Shown: positions 1 to 8,900, counted from the first letter of the stretch. The stretch: DNA of 48,985 bases from Elusimicrobiota bacterium (GCA_016191335.1 JACPOW010000082.1:1-48985), one strand, 5' to 3'. Program-made: numbers and translations. The notes: generated by a model not told the origin, from the sequence alone.

Positions 1-139
1 CGGTTCTCGGCCGCCTATTCTACCGCTTCACCCTCAGGTTTTCGCGAAGCGAAAACCCTGGCGCCGCAAGGCGCCATGCCGTTTAAGCGCCGGTATCAAC
101 TCGGTCCAGGACCGAGTTCAAAACCCCGTGAACTTGGAG
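1..139. repeat. Left copy of perfect 139-bp inverted terminal repeat
   Basis: Bases 1-139 are the exact reverse complement of 48847-48985; identity stops at base 140 (g here, a expected). The repeat holds three perfect hairpins: 37-57 (9-bp arms, GAA loop), 59-76 (7-bp arms TGGCGCC/GGCGCCA, GCAA tetraloop) and 98-118 (10-bp arms AACTCGGTCC/GGACCGAGTT, 1-nt centre). The stop and last seven codons of the DUF309 gene lie inside it. No transposase, resolvase or telomere-protein gene is adjacent. It could be a REP-like dispersed repeat at which assembly stopped, an invertible-segment boundary, or a terminus of a linear molecule. The match itself is certain; the role is not. Confidence 0.97.
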
Positions 140-480
140 GCCTTGAGCCCGAAGACGAGGGTCGCCGGGACCTTGCGCGTCGAGCGGATCCGCCCGACGG
201 CGGCGGCGAGCGGAGCGAGGCTCCCGGGAGCGAGGAGCTTCTCGGTCTTGCGGAGCTTCGCCAGCCCGCGCTGGAGCAGGTAGAACGCGCCGTCCGTCTT
301 CGCGGGGTTCAGCTTGAAGCGGTGCAGCCCGGCGGCGACCTGGATCAGCCCCTGGAGCAGGAGCTTCTCGTCGCCGGCCGCCTTCATCCAGAACGCCTCG
401 ACCGCCTCGTGCGCCTCGAAGAAGCGCCCGGCGCCGCCGAGCTCGTCGGCCCGGTCGAAGGCCGCCTGGAGGCCGCTCAC
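118..480 (-). CDS. DUF309 family protein
   Basis: A 120-aa soluble protein with the DUF309 helical signature: FFEAHEAVEAFW near the N-terminus, followed by LLQGLIQVAAGLHR. Its biochemical role is unknown. I chose the GTG start at 480 because it overlaps the TGA of the upstream mltA gene as GTGA, a coupled junction; a longer ATG form starting at 534 would run 58 bases into mltA. The last codons (SKFTGF) and the stop lie in the terminal repeat, so the C-terminus may be repeat-derived or the gene may be cut by the repeat. It is co-transcribed behind mltA. Confidence 0.82.
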   Translation of the reverse strand: MSGLQAAFDRADELGGAGRFFEAHEAVEAFWMKAAGDEKLLLQGLIQVAAGLHRFKLNPAKTDGAFYLLQRGLAKLRKTEKLLAPGSLAPLAAAVGRIRSTRKVPATLVFGLKASKFTGF

Positions 481-1694
481 CGCTCTCGCGGCGGCAGCTT
501 CTTGACGAGCAGGTACAGCCTGCCGTCGGCCCACTGGCCGCGCGCGGTGGCCGCCGCCTGCGGGCCGTGGCCGGCGTAGATGTCCACCCGGCCCGGGCTC
601 TTGATGGCCCCGCCGGTGTCGAGCCCGAAGGCGAAGCGGGCGTTCTCCGCCGTCGCGAGCAGGCGCCCGTCCTTGTCCGTCTGCGGCGAGGTCGTCGAGA
701 AGAAGTACAGCCCGCCCAGCGGCATGAACGCGGGGTCCACCGCGATCGAGCGCGCCGGCACGAGCGCCTGCTCGGTCGCGCCGAACGGCTCGCCGTCCTC
801 CGGGAGGGGGGCGAGCTCGAAGAACACGTAGCGCGGGTTCGACGCGAGGATCCAGCTCTCGGCGTCCGGGTTCGCGCGCAGGTACTCGCGCAGCTTGTCG
901 TGCGTGATCTCGTCGCGGGCGAACACGCCCGCCTTCACGAGGGTCAGGCCGACGGAGTTGTACGTCTTCCCGTTCGTCCCCGCGTACTTGACCAGGCGCT
1001 CCTTGCCGTCGGGGAACTTCAGGATCGCGGACCCCTGGATGTGCAGGTCGAGGGCGTCGAAGCGGTCCTTGAGCCAGGCGATCTCGAGCCCCTTGCCCGC
1101 CAGCGCCTTGCGCCGGTCGATGTCGGCGCGCGTGTAGTACGGCACGACCGTCCCGTCCTTGGTCAGGCGGCCCAGCAGGGAGGTCTCGCCGTTCGCCTTC
1201 CCGAACGCGGCGAGGTCCACCTCGACCATGTCCTTCGGGCGCCGGTACAGCGGGTACGGGTACGCCGCGGTCTTCTTGAGGCTCGCGCGCAGGAGCGGCT
1301 GATAATAGGAGGAGAACACGACGCGGCCGTTCCCGTCGAGGCCCGCGGACTGGAACACGTCGAAGCCCTCGCGCACCTTCTCGTCGAACTCGTCGGCCGT
1401 CTTCGCCTTCTGCGCGAGCTCGACGATGGCCTTGGCCCCGTCGATCAGCTGGGCGGGGCCGTAGTCCCGGTCGGCGACGCGGATGGCCTTGCCCTGCGGC
1501 AAGGTCTCCAGGTACTTGATCGCCTTGCGCGCGGCCTTGATGAGGCCGGCCTTCGACTTGAACGACTCCTCGAAGCGGGGGAGCTCCTCGTCGGCGACGA
1601 GCCTCAGCGCGGGGCCGGTGAAGGCCGGCGTCGAGACCGCCGGGACCTGAGCCGCGGCGGGGGACAAGACCAGGAACAGGATCGCGCTGAGCAT
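477..1694 (-). CDS. mltA: Membrane-bound lytic murein transglycosylase A (MltA family)
   Basis: A 405-aa exported protein that cleaves the MurNAc-GlcNAc bond of peptidoglycan to leave 1,6-anhydro ends. The N-terminal 15 residues are a signal peptide (MLSAILFLVLSPAAAQ) without a lipobox cysteine, so it may be periplasmic rather than a lipoprotein. The MltA core is seen in VVFSSYYQPLLRAS, LDLHIQGSAIL and YAGTNGKTYNSVG. The C-terminal 3D domain carries the Asp-rich active site (FGLDTGGAIKSPGRVDIYAG). The length is typical of the family. It is first in an operon with the DUF309 gene. A TAGAAT box lies 6 nt before the ATG, so the mRNA is probably leaderless. Confidence 0.93.
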   Translation of the reverse strand: MLSAILFLVLSPAAAQVPAVSTPAFTGPALRLVADEELPRFEESFKSKAGLIKAARKAIKYLETLPQGKAIRVADRDYGPAQLIDGAKAIVELAQKAKTADEFDEKVREGFDVFQSAGLDGNGRVVFSSYYQPLLRASLKKTAAYPYPLYRRPKDMVEVDLAAFGKANGETSLLGRLTKDGTVVPYYTRADIDRRKALAGKGLEIAWLKDRFDALDLHIQGSAILKFPDGKERLVKYAGTNGKTYNSVGLTLVKAGVFARDEITHDKLREYLRANPDAESWILASNPRYVFFELAPLPEDGEPFGATEQALVPARSIAVDPAFMPLGGLYFFSTTSPQTDKDGRLLATAENARFAFGLDTGGAIKSPGRVDIYAGHGPQAAATARGQWADGRLYLLVKKLPPRER

Positions 1695-1700
1695 GAGGTC

Positions 1701-1706
1701 ATTCTA
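1701..1706 (-). promoter_or_regulatory. -10 box of mltA, leaderless arrangement
   Basis: TAGAAT on the minus strand ends 6 nt before the mltA ATG (1694). Transcription starting about 7 nt downstream would begin at the A of the ATG. No clear -35 box is seen. The same spacing recurs before many other genes in the window. Confidence 0.6.
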
Positions 1707-1757
1707 TCAAACCGGGGAAGCCCGGAAATCGCGCGTCGAAAATCGGGACTTTGTGCC

Positions 1758-1763
1758 TATAAT
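1758..1763 (+). promoter_or_regulatory. -10 box (TATAAT) of the RNase T2 gene
   Basis: A perfect TATAAT lies 32 nt before the ATG at 1796, giving a leader of about 25 nt that contains a strong AAGGAG ribosome site at 1783-1788. This gene therefore uses a leadered mRNA, unlike the divergent mltA. The -35 region is poorly conserved. Confidence 0.65.
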
Positions 1764-1795
1764 ACACCTAGGTCCTTCGGCGCAAGGAGAGGCGG

Positions 1796-2632
1796 ATGAG
1801 AAAACCGAACGGTTTCGCGATCCTCATGCTATTGGCGTCCCTTCCCGCCTCCGCCCTGACCTGGGACCAGGGCGACCCCGCCGCCCACTGGCGCTCCTCC
1901 CTCTCCGCTCCGCCGCTGACTCCCGCCGCGGTCCCCGTCCGCCCGCCGTCGGGCGGAGGCGTCGCCGGCCGGTTCGACTCGTACGTCCTCACCTTGCAGT
2001 GGTCCGCCGCGTTCTGCGAGACCCGCCCGAACCTCCCCGAGTGCGGCGACCGGGACCCGGACCGCTTCTCCGCGAAGCATCTCACCTTGCACGGCCTCTG
2101 GCCCGAGGTCGCCGGCGACTCCACCCACTCCTACGGCTACTGCGGCGTGGACGACGCCACCCGCGCCCTCGACCGCGGCGCCACCTGGTGCAAGATGCCG
2201 GCGCTCGGCCTGACGAGCCGGACGACGGCGCGCCTGACCGAGGTCATGCCCGCCGTCGCCTCCTGCCTGCAGAACCACGAGTGGTACAAGCACGGCTCCT
2301 GCTCGGGCTTCGCCGCCGAGGAATACTTCACGCGCGCCTCGGACCTCGTCGTCGCGATCGCCGGTTCGGGCTTCGGGCGCTTCCTGGAGGCGAACGCGGG
2401 CCGCACCGTGACGGCGGCCGCCCTCCTCGCCGCCTTCGAGCGGGATTACGGCGCCGGCAGCGGGAGCAAGGTGAAGCTGACCTGCGTGAAGGCGCGCGGC
2501 GCCTCGCTGCTCTCCGACGTGCGCCTGAAGCTGTCGCATCCCCTGCGCCCCGCGAACGAGCTCGGCAGGATGCTCCTCTCCGGCGGGGAAGCCGGGAACT
2601 GCCCGGCCTCCTTCGAGCTCGACTCCCTCTAG
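1796..2632 (+). CDS. Exported ribonuclease T2 family enzyme
   Basis: A 278-aa endoribonuclease of the T2 family, which cuts RNA through 2',3'-cyclic phosphates. Both catalytic blocks are present: CAS I (LHGLWP, about residue 100) and CAS II (HEWYKHGSC, about residue 162), with the expected histidines, Glu and Lys. A signal peptide (residues 1-20, ending PASA) sends it out of the cytoplasm. Several cysteines may form disulphides. It has its own promoter and a strong Shine-Dalgarno. It converges on the next gene, with the two TAG stops sharing the bases CTAG. It probably scavenges RNA for nucleotides or phosphate. Confidence 0.93.
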   Translation: MRKPNGFAILMLLASLPASALTWDQGDPAAHWRSSLSAPPLTPAAVPVRPPSGGGVAGRFDSYVLTLQWSAAFCETRPNLPECGDRDPDRFSAKHLTLHGLWPEVAGDSTHSYGYCGVDDATRALDRGATWCKMPALGLTSRTTARLTEVMPAVASCLQNHEWYKHGSCSGFAAEEYFTRASDLVVAIAGSGFGRFLEANAGRTVTAAALLAAFERDYGAGSGSKVKLTCVKARGASLLSDVRLKLSHPLRPANELGRMLLSGGEAGNCPASFELDSL

Positions 2633-3501
2633 GGCAGCTTCGTGTCGGCGCGCCAGCCGAGGCTCTCCTGCTCGGCCACGGTCCACGCGGGATCGACGAA
2701 CAGGTTGAAGCGCGGCTTGAAGGCGGCCTCCTTCCCGGGCTTCGTCGCCATCACGCCGTCGGCGAAGTCCTTGCCCACGGGGAACGCCGTCGTGAAGCGG
2801 TGCCGTCCGTCGCGCTCGACCTCGTAGATCAGCAGGAAGATGTCCGGGCTCTCGAAGCCCGGCAGCGGCATCAGCGGCACGAGATGAGTGAACACGGAGG
2901 CCTTCACCGTCTTGCCGTCCGGCGTCTTCCAGGTCACGCGCTGCTCGACCCGGCCGATGGATTTCTCCGCGGGCACGAGGTCCGCCGCGTGGGCGACCTT
3001 CGCCGGGGCGCCGATCAGCTTGAGCAGCACCGCGGTCAGGTTCGAGGCGAACTCTCCCTCGGGCGCGAGCGGGCCGAAGGTCCCTTCCGGCAGGCCCAGG
3101 CGCTCGTCGAGCCGCGACTCGATCCAGCGCTTGCCCTTGAGGCCGTACGCCGTCTTGAGCTGGGAGAAGAGATAGCCGTAGGTGTGCATCACGCCGGCGG
3201 GGGCGTGGGCCACGCCGCCGGTGACCGCGCGCGGGATGCCGAGGGCCTTCATCGCCTTCTCCTCGAGGATCTCCGCCTTCGCCAGCTCGTCGAAGATGGT
3301 GCAGTCGGTCCAGTACAGGTCGGAGACGGTCCTGGCTTTTTTGAGGTTCCGTCTCAGGCCGGGGAGCTCGTCCTCGAGCGTCTTCGCCGTGTCCTTGTCC
3401 ATGAGCCGGGCGTGGAGCCGCGCGAAGGCCTCGTAGCCGGGCTTAGCGGGGGCGGCGTAGGCGGGAAGGGCGAGGAAAAGGATCAGGAGCGCGTTTCGCA
3501 T
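2629..3501 (-). CDS. Exported protein of unknown function
   Basis: A 290-aa protein with a clear signal peptide (MRNALLILFLALPAYA, cleavage after AYA). The rest is soluble, with no membrane span and no motif I recognise. There is one cysteine (YWTDCTIFD) and several basic, helical stretches. A TAGAAT box on the minus strand at 3508-3513 ends 6 nt before the ATG, so it is probably transcribed leaderless as a single gene. The stop shares CTAG with the convergent RNase T2 gene. A periplasmic role is inferred from the signal peptide only. Confidence 0.8.
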   Translation of the reverse strand: MRNALLILFLALPAYAAPAKPGYEAFARLHARLMDKDTAKTLEDELPGLRRNLKKARTVSDLYWTDCTIFDELAKAEILEEKAMKALGIPRAVTGGVAHAPAGVMHTYGYLFSQLKTAYGLKGKRWIESRLDERLGLPEGTFGPLAPEGEFASNLTAVLLKLIGAPAKVAHAADLVPAEKSIGRVEQRVTWKTPDGKTVKASVFTHLVPLMPLPGFESPDIFLLIYEVERDGRHRFTTAFPVGKDFADGVMATKPGKEAAFKPRFNLFVDPAWTVAEQESLGWRADTKLP

Positions 3502-3507
3502 CGCGCG

Positions 3508-3513
3508 ATTCTA
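3508..3513 (-). promoter_or_regulatory. -10 box, leaderless arrangement
   Basis: TAGAAT on the minus strand ends exactly 6 nt before the ATG at 3501, and the surrounding bases (gtttgaTAGAAT) match those in front of mltA. No leader and no ribosome site are present. Confidence 0.6.
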
Positions 3514-3582
3514 TCAAACCCCCTGAGTCGACTTATCCCCAAAATTCCGCCGGTGGAATGATGTGGACGACTTCAGCGCCGG

Positions 3583-3725
3583 TCAGATCTTGGGCGTGAC
3601 GCCGCTCACGACCTCGAGGAAGCCGCGCTCGTATTTCTCGTAGTCGTCGGCGGGGGGGAGGCTTGCTTGCCGCAAACGGCGGCCGCGAGGGGCGCGAGGA
3701 CGAGGAGCTTTTCCCGCGAAATCAT
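3583..3725 (-). pseudogene. Small lipoprotein gene, frameshifted at a homopolymer
   Basis: The ATG at 3725 overlaps the TGA of the upstream lipoprotein gene (ATGA). It opens a signal peptide with a lipobox-like AAAVC (MISREKLLVLAPLAAAVCGK). The frame then hits a run of seven G on the plus strand (3652-3658). As read, it continues out of frame to a 39-aa product. One extra base in the run would restore a 47-aa protein ending in FLEVVSGVTPKI with its stop at 3583-3585. It may be a decayed gene, a phase-variable small lipoprotein or a base-calling error in the G run. Confidence 0.5.
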
Positions 3726-4288
3726 TCCTTGGGCTTGAAGCTGCGAACGACCGCTTCGAAGACGGGCAAGGTCTTCTGGTAGGTGTCGATCGAGGCGCTG
3801 TGCTCGATCTCGAAGAATCCGCCCTTGACCGGTATGAGGGCGAAATCGAGTCGGTCAGGTCGGTCGCTGTTGCGGGTGCGCTTCGGATAGGGCATCCGCT
3901 CGTAGTGAAAACGGAGGACCATATGGTCGCCCATCTTTTCTTCCGTGACCTCCGGCTGTTTGTGATCGGGAGTGATCAGTGCGAGTGAATCGGCGTACGC
4001 CCGGGCGTCCTTGTAGGTCTGATTAATCTCGGGGAATTTGAAGATGGTGATATGGGTCGTTTTCCCGTCCCACATCGACATGCCCTTGGCCGGGTCGAAG
4101 TATTTCGCCTCGCGAACACCCCATTCGCCGGGAAGCCGGGCGGTGAACTTCGCTTCGTCGGACGTGAAATCGACCATCTCCACGCCGGCGACGACCTCCT
4201 GGGTCGGGACGACGACGGGCCCCTCTTCGGGCGCGCGCTTGCACGCGGCGAAGGCGACGAGGACGGCGAGTGCGAGGGCGGGCTTCAT
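3722..4288 (-). CDS. Lipoprotein with a PsbP/DcrB-like fold (tentative)
   Basis: A 188-aa protein with a lipoprotein signal (MKPALALAVLVAFAACKR; lipid-bearing Cys at residue 16). The mature part has alternating strands typical of PsbP/Mog1/DcrB-like domains (FTARLPGEWGVREAKYFDP, then a long helix, then FFEIEHSASIDTYQKTLPVFEAVVRSFK). The family call rests on this pattern only. It is the second gene of an operon: its ATG overlaps the TGA of the metallopeptidase-like gene (ATGA), and its TGA overlaps the start of the small lipoprotein. Base composition is visibly less GC-rich than in most of the window. Confidence 0.75.
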   Translation of the reverse strand: MKPALALAVLVAFAACKRAPEEGPVVVPTQEVVAGVEMVDFTSDEAKFTARLPGEWGVREAKYFDPAKGMSMWDGKTTHITIFKFPEINQTYKDARAYADSLALITPDHKQPEVTEEKMGDHMVLRFHYERMPYPKRTRNSDRPDRLDFALIPVKGGFFEIEHSASIDTYQKTLPVFEAVVRSFKPKE

Positions 4289-5814
4289 TGCTTCTTTTCC
4301 TTGGCTTGGAGCACTTCCTCGATCAAGGCCTTGTTCCCGGAGGCCTTGGCATAGGTTTCCGCGCGATCGAGATAGGTGCTGCGATCTGGAGCCCGATCGG
4401 CGCGGAGCGCTTGGACAAGATAGTAATTCCCGAGATCCCTGTAGCTCGCTTTCTGGGCGTTCTCTATCGAGGGATTGAGCGCGGCCATGCGCTTGGCATG
4501 GGCCGACTCGAGGTCGGTGAGTTGGCGGTTTCCGCGCGTGAGAGCCTGGAGATCGAGGGCTTTGGCCCGCTGCTCTTCACTGGTTGTGACCGCGCGGTTC
4601 CGCACTCGCTCGAGGCGGGCGGCCTCGATGGCCCGGACGCCTTTGAGGGGAATTGCCCGTGACGGCGACGCGCCTTCGATTCCGTCGAACAACCCCTGCT
4701 CCCAGAGTTCGACACCGTTAGTCATCATCTCGTAGTCGACGAGATCATCGTTCATCTTCACCGACACCGGATCGTTCTTCAGCTTCGAGCGGAGGTACAG
4801 GTTCTTCGTCTTGTACGCTTCCTCCTCGTACTCGAGCGGCTGGACGTCGGGGATGTTCCCGCGCGCCATCTCGCGGAAGATCGGGTCGCGGCGGTCCTGC
4901 CAGGCGTGGGTCAGTTCGTGGACGATCACCGCGTCGTTGTCCTTCACGACGGCGGCGACGGCCTCGGGCTGGGAGTCGAGGTAGGACATCAAGGCGGCGC
5001 GGGTGGAGAGCGAGGCGCGCAAAGCGGAGGCCTGACGCGGCGGCACGGTCCCGACGACGGACGCCAGCACCGCCTCCCGGTCGAGGACGACGGCCCGGCG
5101 GCGATAGTCGTACTGGGCTACGACCCCGTTGCTCTGGTCCTCGATGACGAACGGCGGCAGGTCGGGCTTGCCGTCGACGTTCAGGCGGGAGAGGACGGTC
5201 TTGCCGAAGGGATCCCGGCCGATCTCGGCCCGGGCCGACGCCTGGATCTTCTCGCCGACCGAGCGCTCGGAGGCGGTGTAGTAAGGGAGGTCCACGCGCG
5301 GCCCCGGCGTGCCGGCGGAGACCGGCTGAGCCGCGGCCTGGCGGTCGGCCAGGGTCCGGGAGCCCTCGAAATAGTCCGCGACGCGGGCCAGTCCGGCGTC
5401 GGCCATCGCCTTCACCTTGTTCATGTCGGACGCGGGGTCCAGGATGGCGTCGGCGAGGCCCGGCGGCAGGTCCGCGGCCAAGGTCTCGATCTTCGAACGG
5501 TCCTCGGGCTGGAGCGGCTTGCCGGTGGAGAGCATGAGGTTCACGGTCTCGAGCGCGGCGCGCCGCGCGCCCTGCCGGAGGTCCAGCACCGCCTTGTCGA
5601 GGACCGCCTTGGTGACCGGGGCCTTGGTCTTGGGGTCGAGGGCCCGGCCGTCGTCCTCGAGTCGCCAGCCCAGGCTCGTGAGGCCCGCCTTGACCCGGTC
5701 GTCGACGCCGTCCCGGCGCCAGTCGGCCTGCGCGGACGCGGCGGCCGGGGCCTGCGCGGAGAGGCTCGCGGGGGAGAGGGCCAGAATGACGGCGAGGGCG
5801 AGGAGGGGTCGCAT
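4285..5814 (-). CDS. Exported protein with an HExxH zinc-peptidase motif
   Basis: A 509-aa protein with a signal peptide (residues 1-20, ending SLSA). The motif VIVHELTHAWQ at about residue 300 fits a zincin metallopeptidase (two His zinc ligands plus the catalytic Glu). The downstream segment EYEEEAYKTKNLYLR offers Glu residues that could be the third ligand. Helical regions surround it, and the C-terminal 150 residues look TPR-like (LGNYYLVQALRADRAPDRS). I cannot name the peptidase family. It is first in an operon with two lipoprotein genes (ATGA junctions). The C-terminal third has lower GC than the N-terminal part, hinting at a mosaic gene. Confidence 0.82.
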   Translation of the reverse strand: MRPLLALAVILALSPASLSAQAPAAASAQADWRRDGVDDRVKAGLTSLGWRLEDDGRALDPKTKAPVTKAVLDKAVLDLRQGARRAALETVNLMLSTGKPLQPEDRSKIETLAADLPPGLADAILDPASDMNKVKAMADAGLARVADYFEGSRTLADRQAAAQPVSAGTPGPRVDLPYYTASERSVGEKIQASARAEIGRDPFGKTVLSRLNVDGKPDLPPFVIEDQSNGVVAQYDYRRRAVVLDREAVLASVVGTVPPRQASALRASLSTRAALMSYLDSQPEAVAAVVKDNDAVIVHELTHAWQDRRDPIFREMARGNIPDVQPLEYEEEAYKTKNLYLRSKLKNDPVSVKMNDDLVDYEMMTNGVELWEQGLFDGIEGASPSRAIPLKGVRAIEAARLERVRNRAVTTSEEQRAKALDLQALTRGNRQLTDLESAHAKRMAALNPSIENAQKASYRDLGNYYLVQALRADRAPDRSTYLDRAETYAKASGNKALIEEVLQAKEKKQ

Positions 5815-5824
5815 CGTCTATGTA

Positions 5825-5853
5825 AGAGTAAAGAGAACGGGCTTTTCCGTCAA
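5825..5853 (-). promoter_or_regulatory. Promoter of the HExxH operon
   Basis: On the minus strand, TTGACG (5853-5848), a 17-nt spacer and TACTCT (5830-5825) form a sigma-70-type promoter. The -10 ends 10 nt before the ATG at 5814, so the leader would be only about 3-4 nt and has no ribosome site. Confidence 0.6.
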
Positions 5854-5894
5854 GGGCCCCTAGGGCCCGCCGACGGGCGGCACGACGAAGAAAC

Positions 5895-5923
5895 TTGCAT
5901 TTCTCGACGAGAAATGCTATGCT
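5895..5923 (+). promoter_or_regulatory. SMC promoter with a palindromic operator between -35 and -10
   Basis: TTGCAT (5895-5900), a 17-nt spacer and TATGCT (5918-5923) fit a sigma-70 promoter for smc, giving a leader of about 65 nt. A perfect inverted repeat with 9-bp arms (GCATTTCTC / GAGAAATGC) and a 3-nt centre occupies 5897-5917, the exact interval between the two boxes. A dimeric repressor bound here would block RNA polymerase. The bases are seen; the regulator is unknown. Confidence 0.6.
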
Positions 5924-5994
5924 ATTATGCTGTTAACGCGACTGACCAGTAAAAGATAACACTCGATGGACAAACTTCGTCGCGCCGAGGGTCC

Positions 5995-8900
5995 ATGCAC
6001 CTGAAATCGATCGACATCGTCGGCTACAAGTCCTTCGCGGATAAGACCCACGTGGACCTGGAGCCCGGCATCACGGGCGTCATCGGACCGAACGGCTGCG
6101 GCAAGTCGAACGTCATGGAATCCGTGCGCTGGTGCCTCGGCGAGATGTCGTGGAAGTCGCTGCGCGCCGACTCGATGACCGACGTGATCTTCTCGGGCAC
6201 CGCCAAGCGGTCCCCGCAGTCGCTGGCCGAGGTCACCTTGACCTTCGACAACGCCAGCTCGATGCTGCCCGTCGAGTACTCCGAGGTGATGATCACCCGG
6301 CGCCTGTTCCGCTCCGGCGAGTCCCAGTATTTCCTCAATAAGACCCAGTGCCGCCTGCGCGACATCCGCGAGATGTTCCTGGACACCGGCCTCGGCGGCG
6401 ACGGCTACGCGATCATCGACCAGGGCGGCGTCGACTCGATGATCCGCTCCAAGCCCGAGGAGCGCCGCGCGTTCTTCGAGGAGGCCGCCGGCGTCGCGAA
6501 GTACAACGCCAAGCGCGCCGAGGCGCTGCGCAAGCTCGACCGCGTGGACATGGACCTGGGCCGCCTGCAGGACTCCGTCGCGCTGATCGAGGAGCAGGTC
6601 AAGAAGCTCGATTCCGACGCCCGCCGCGCCAAGCTGTTCGCGAAGTACAAGGAAGAGCTGACGGCGATCGAGGCCGCGCACATCATCGAGCAGACGAGCT
6701 CCATCGAGGCCGAGCTGGCGCTGATGCAGGAGCGCATCGGGCCCGTCGAGGAGACGCTCGGGAACTGCCGCTCGCAGATCGCAGCCGAGGGCGCCAACCA
6801 CGCCGCGCTGAACCTCGAGAAGACGGGGCAGCAGAACCAGCTGATCGAGGCGAACGCCAAGGTCGCCGAGGTGAAGACCGCGGTGGGCCGGCTCGAGGAG
6901 CGCCTGCAGAGCTCGGCGGAGTCCGTCGCCGGCATGGACGCCCGCATGGAGTCGTGCCGCGCCGAGGCCGAGTTGAACCGCGCGCGGACCGCGTCCATCG
7001 ATCCCGAGATCGCCGTCGTCGCCGCGTCCATCGCCGCCGCCGAGGCGGCCCTCTCCGAGGCCAAGGCCCGCGCCGAGGCCGCCAGCGCCGAGCTGGCCGC
7101 CATCGAGGCGGCCGTGGCCGAGGCCCAGGCCCAGAAGGATTCGCTCGCCCGCGAGGCGCAGGCGAAGACGCAGGAGTCCTACGAGCTCGGCCGCGAGCTG
7201 TCGAGCGCGGAGTCGGAGTTCACGCGCGCCGAGGTGCGCGCCCGCTCCGCCCTGAAGAGCCTCGAGCGCGACATGACCGCGGCCGCCGAGGCCCGCGGCC
7301 GCCTGGACGAGGCCCGCGCCGAGTCCGTGCTGGCGGAGACCGCCTTCGAGGCCGCGCAGACCGCCGCCGCCGCCGCCGACCTGCGCGCCGAGGAGCTGCG
7401 CGCCCGCCAGAGCGCTTTGGGCGAGGAGACCGTCACGCTCCATTCCTCCCTCGCGCAGACCGCCGCGCGCGCCGAGTCGCTCGAATCCCAGGGCGGCCAG
7501 AACCCGTACTGGGTCGGCGCCCAGGCCGTGCTCAACGCCAACATCACCGGCGTGATCGGGACCGTGCGCGGCCTGTTCCGCGTGGACGACGCCTTCAAGC
7601 CCGAGCTCGAGGACCTTCTCGGCGAGCGCCTGTTCGCCGTCGTCGTCGAGGACTCCGCCGCCGCCCGCCTGGGCGTGGAGCTGCTCCGGGCGTCGGGAAC
7701 GGGCCGCGCCCGCTTCCTGGTCCTGTCCTCCTTGCCCGAGGCCGCGGACAAGGCCTATCCCGCCGAGGCCAAGCCCCTGCTCTCGCGCCTGCAGTACGAC
7801 CCGCGCCACGAGAAGGCCCTGCGCTACCTCTTCGCCGAGGCGTACGAGCTCGAAGGCTCGCTGTTCGGTGAGCACTGGGTGTTCGGCGGCGCGCCGTCGA
7901 AGGACGGCCCTCAGCCCACGCTCGCCGACCTGGGCGAGATCAAGGAGAAGGTCGCCGCCCTCGAGCTGCGCGGAGCCGCGCTCGCCGAGGAGCGGGCGCA
8001 GACCGAAGGCGCGCTGACGGAAGCCCTCCAGGCGGCCCGCCTGGTCGCCGCGGCGCTGTCCCAGGAGTCCGGTCGCCGCCACGGCCTCGAGGCGCGCGTG
8101 AGCCAGCTCGAGCAGTCGCTGGCCAACCACGCCCGCAACGTGGAGCTGTCCACCGAGGAGTCGGCCCGGGCCATCGCCGACGCGTCGCTCGCCAAGGAGA
8201 CGATCCACGAGCGGAAGGCGCGCCGCGCCGAGGCCGAGGCGCGCGTCGCCGAGGTCCGCCTGTCCGAGACCAACGCCGCCGAGGCGCTCGCGCTCGCGCG
8301 CGAGGAGCAGTCCGGCAAGCGCGCCGCCTTCCAGGGCCACGACGAGCGCGTCCGCGGCGTCGAGCAGCAGCTCGAGGCGCATTCCTCCAGCCGCAAGCGG
8401 CTCGACGACGAGAAGGCCTCCCTCGAGGCCGCGATCGCCCGCCTGGCCGCCGAGGCCGACGAGCTCGCGCGCCGCAAGGAGGAGGCGCTCGCCTCCCAGG
8501 AGAGCATGCGCGTCGAGATCACGGCCCTCCAGGCCGAGCTCGCCGGGCACGAGAACGCGGCCAAGTCCGTGTTCGACAACCTGCAGACCCTGCAGAACCA
8601 GCTCGATACGATGAGCGAGACGATCAAGCAACTCCAGGCCCGGCACGACCAGGCCCAGGCCGACCTGCATCAGCACGAGGTCCACGCCTCGGCGATGAAG
8701 TCCAAGTACGACCTGCTCAAGACCCGCCTCTGGGACGAGTGGCAGCTCACGGCCGAGGAGGCGAAGAACAAGTTCAAGGGCGTCGTCGCCGACGTCGAGA
8801 AGATCGAGTTCCTGCGCCGCCGCATCGCCGCGATGGGCAACATCAACATGGCCGCGCCCGAGGAGTACGAGGCGCTCGCCGAGAAGCAGCGCTTCCTGAT

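Noticed and set aside
1..139. Integron attC site
   Set aside because: The hairpins invite the idea, but I find no RYYYAAC/GTTRRRY pair at the ends, and the two copies are inverted rather than direct.
1..139. tRNA gene or fragment in the terminal repeat
   Set aside because: No cloverleaf can be drawn; the three stems are simple consecutive hairpins without a T-loop GTTCGA consensus.
567..1799. Plus-strand frame opposite mltA
   Set aside because: Antisense shadow; mltA has the conserved 3D domain and promoter.
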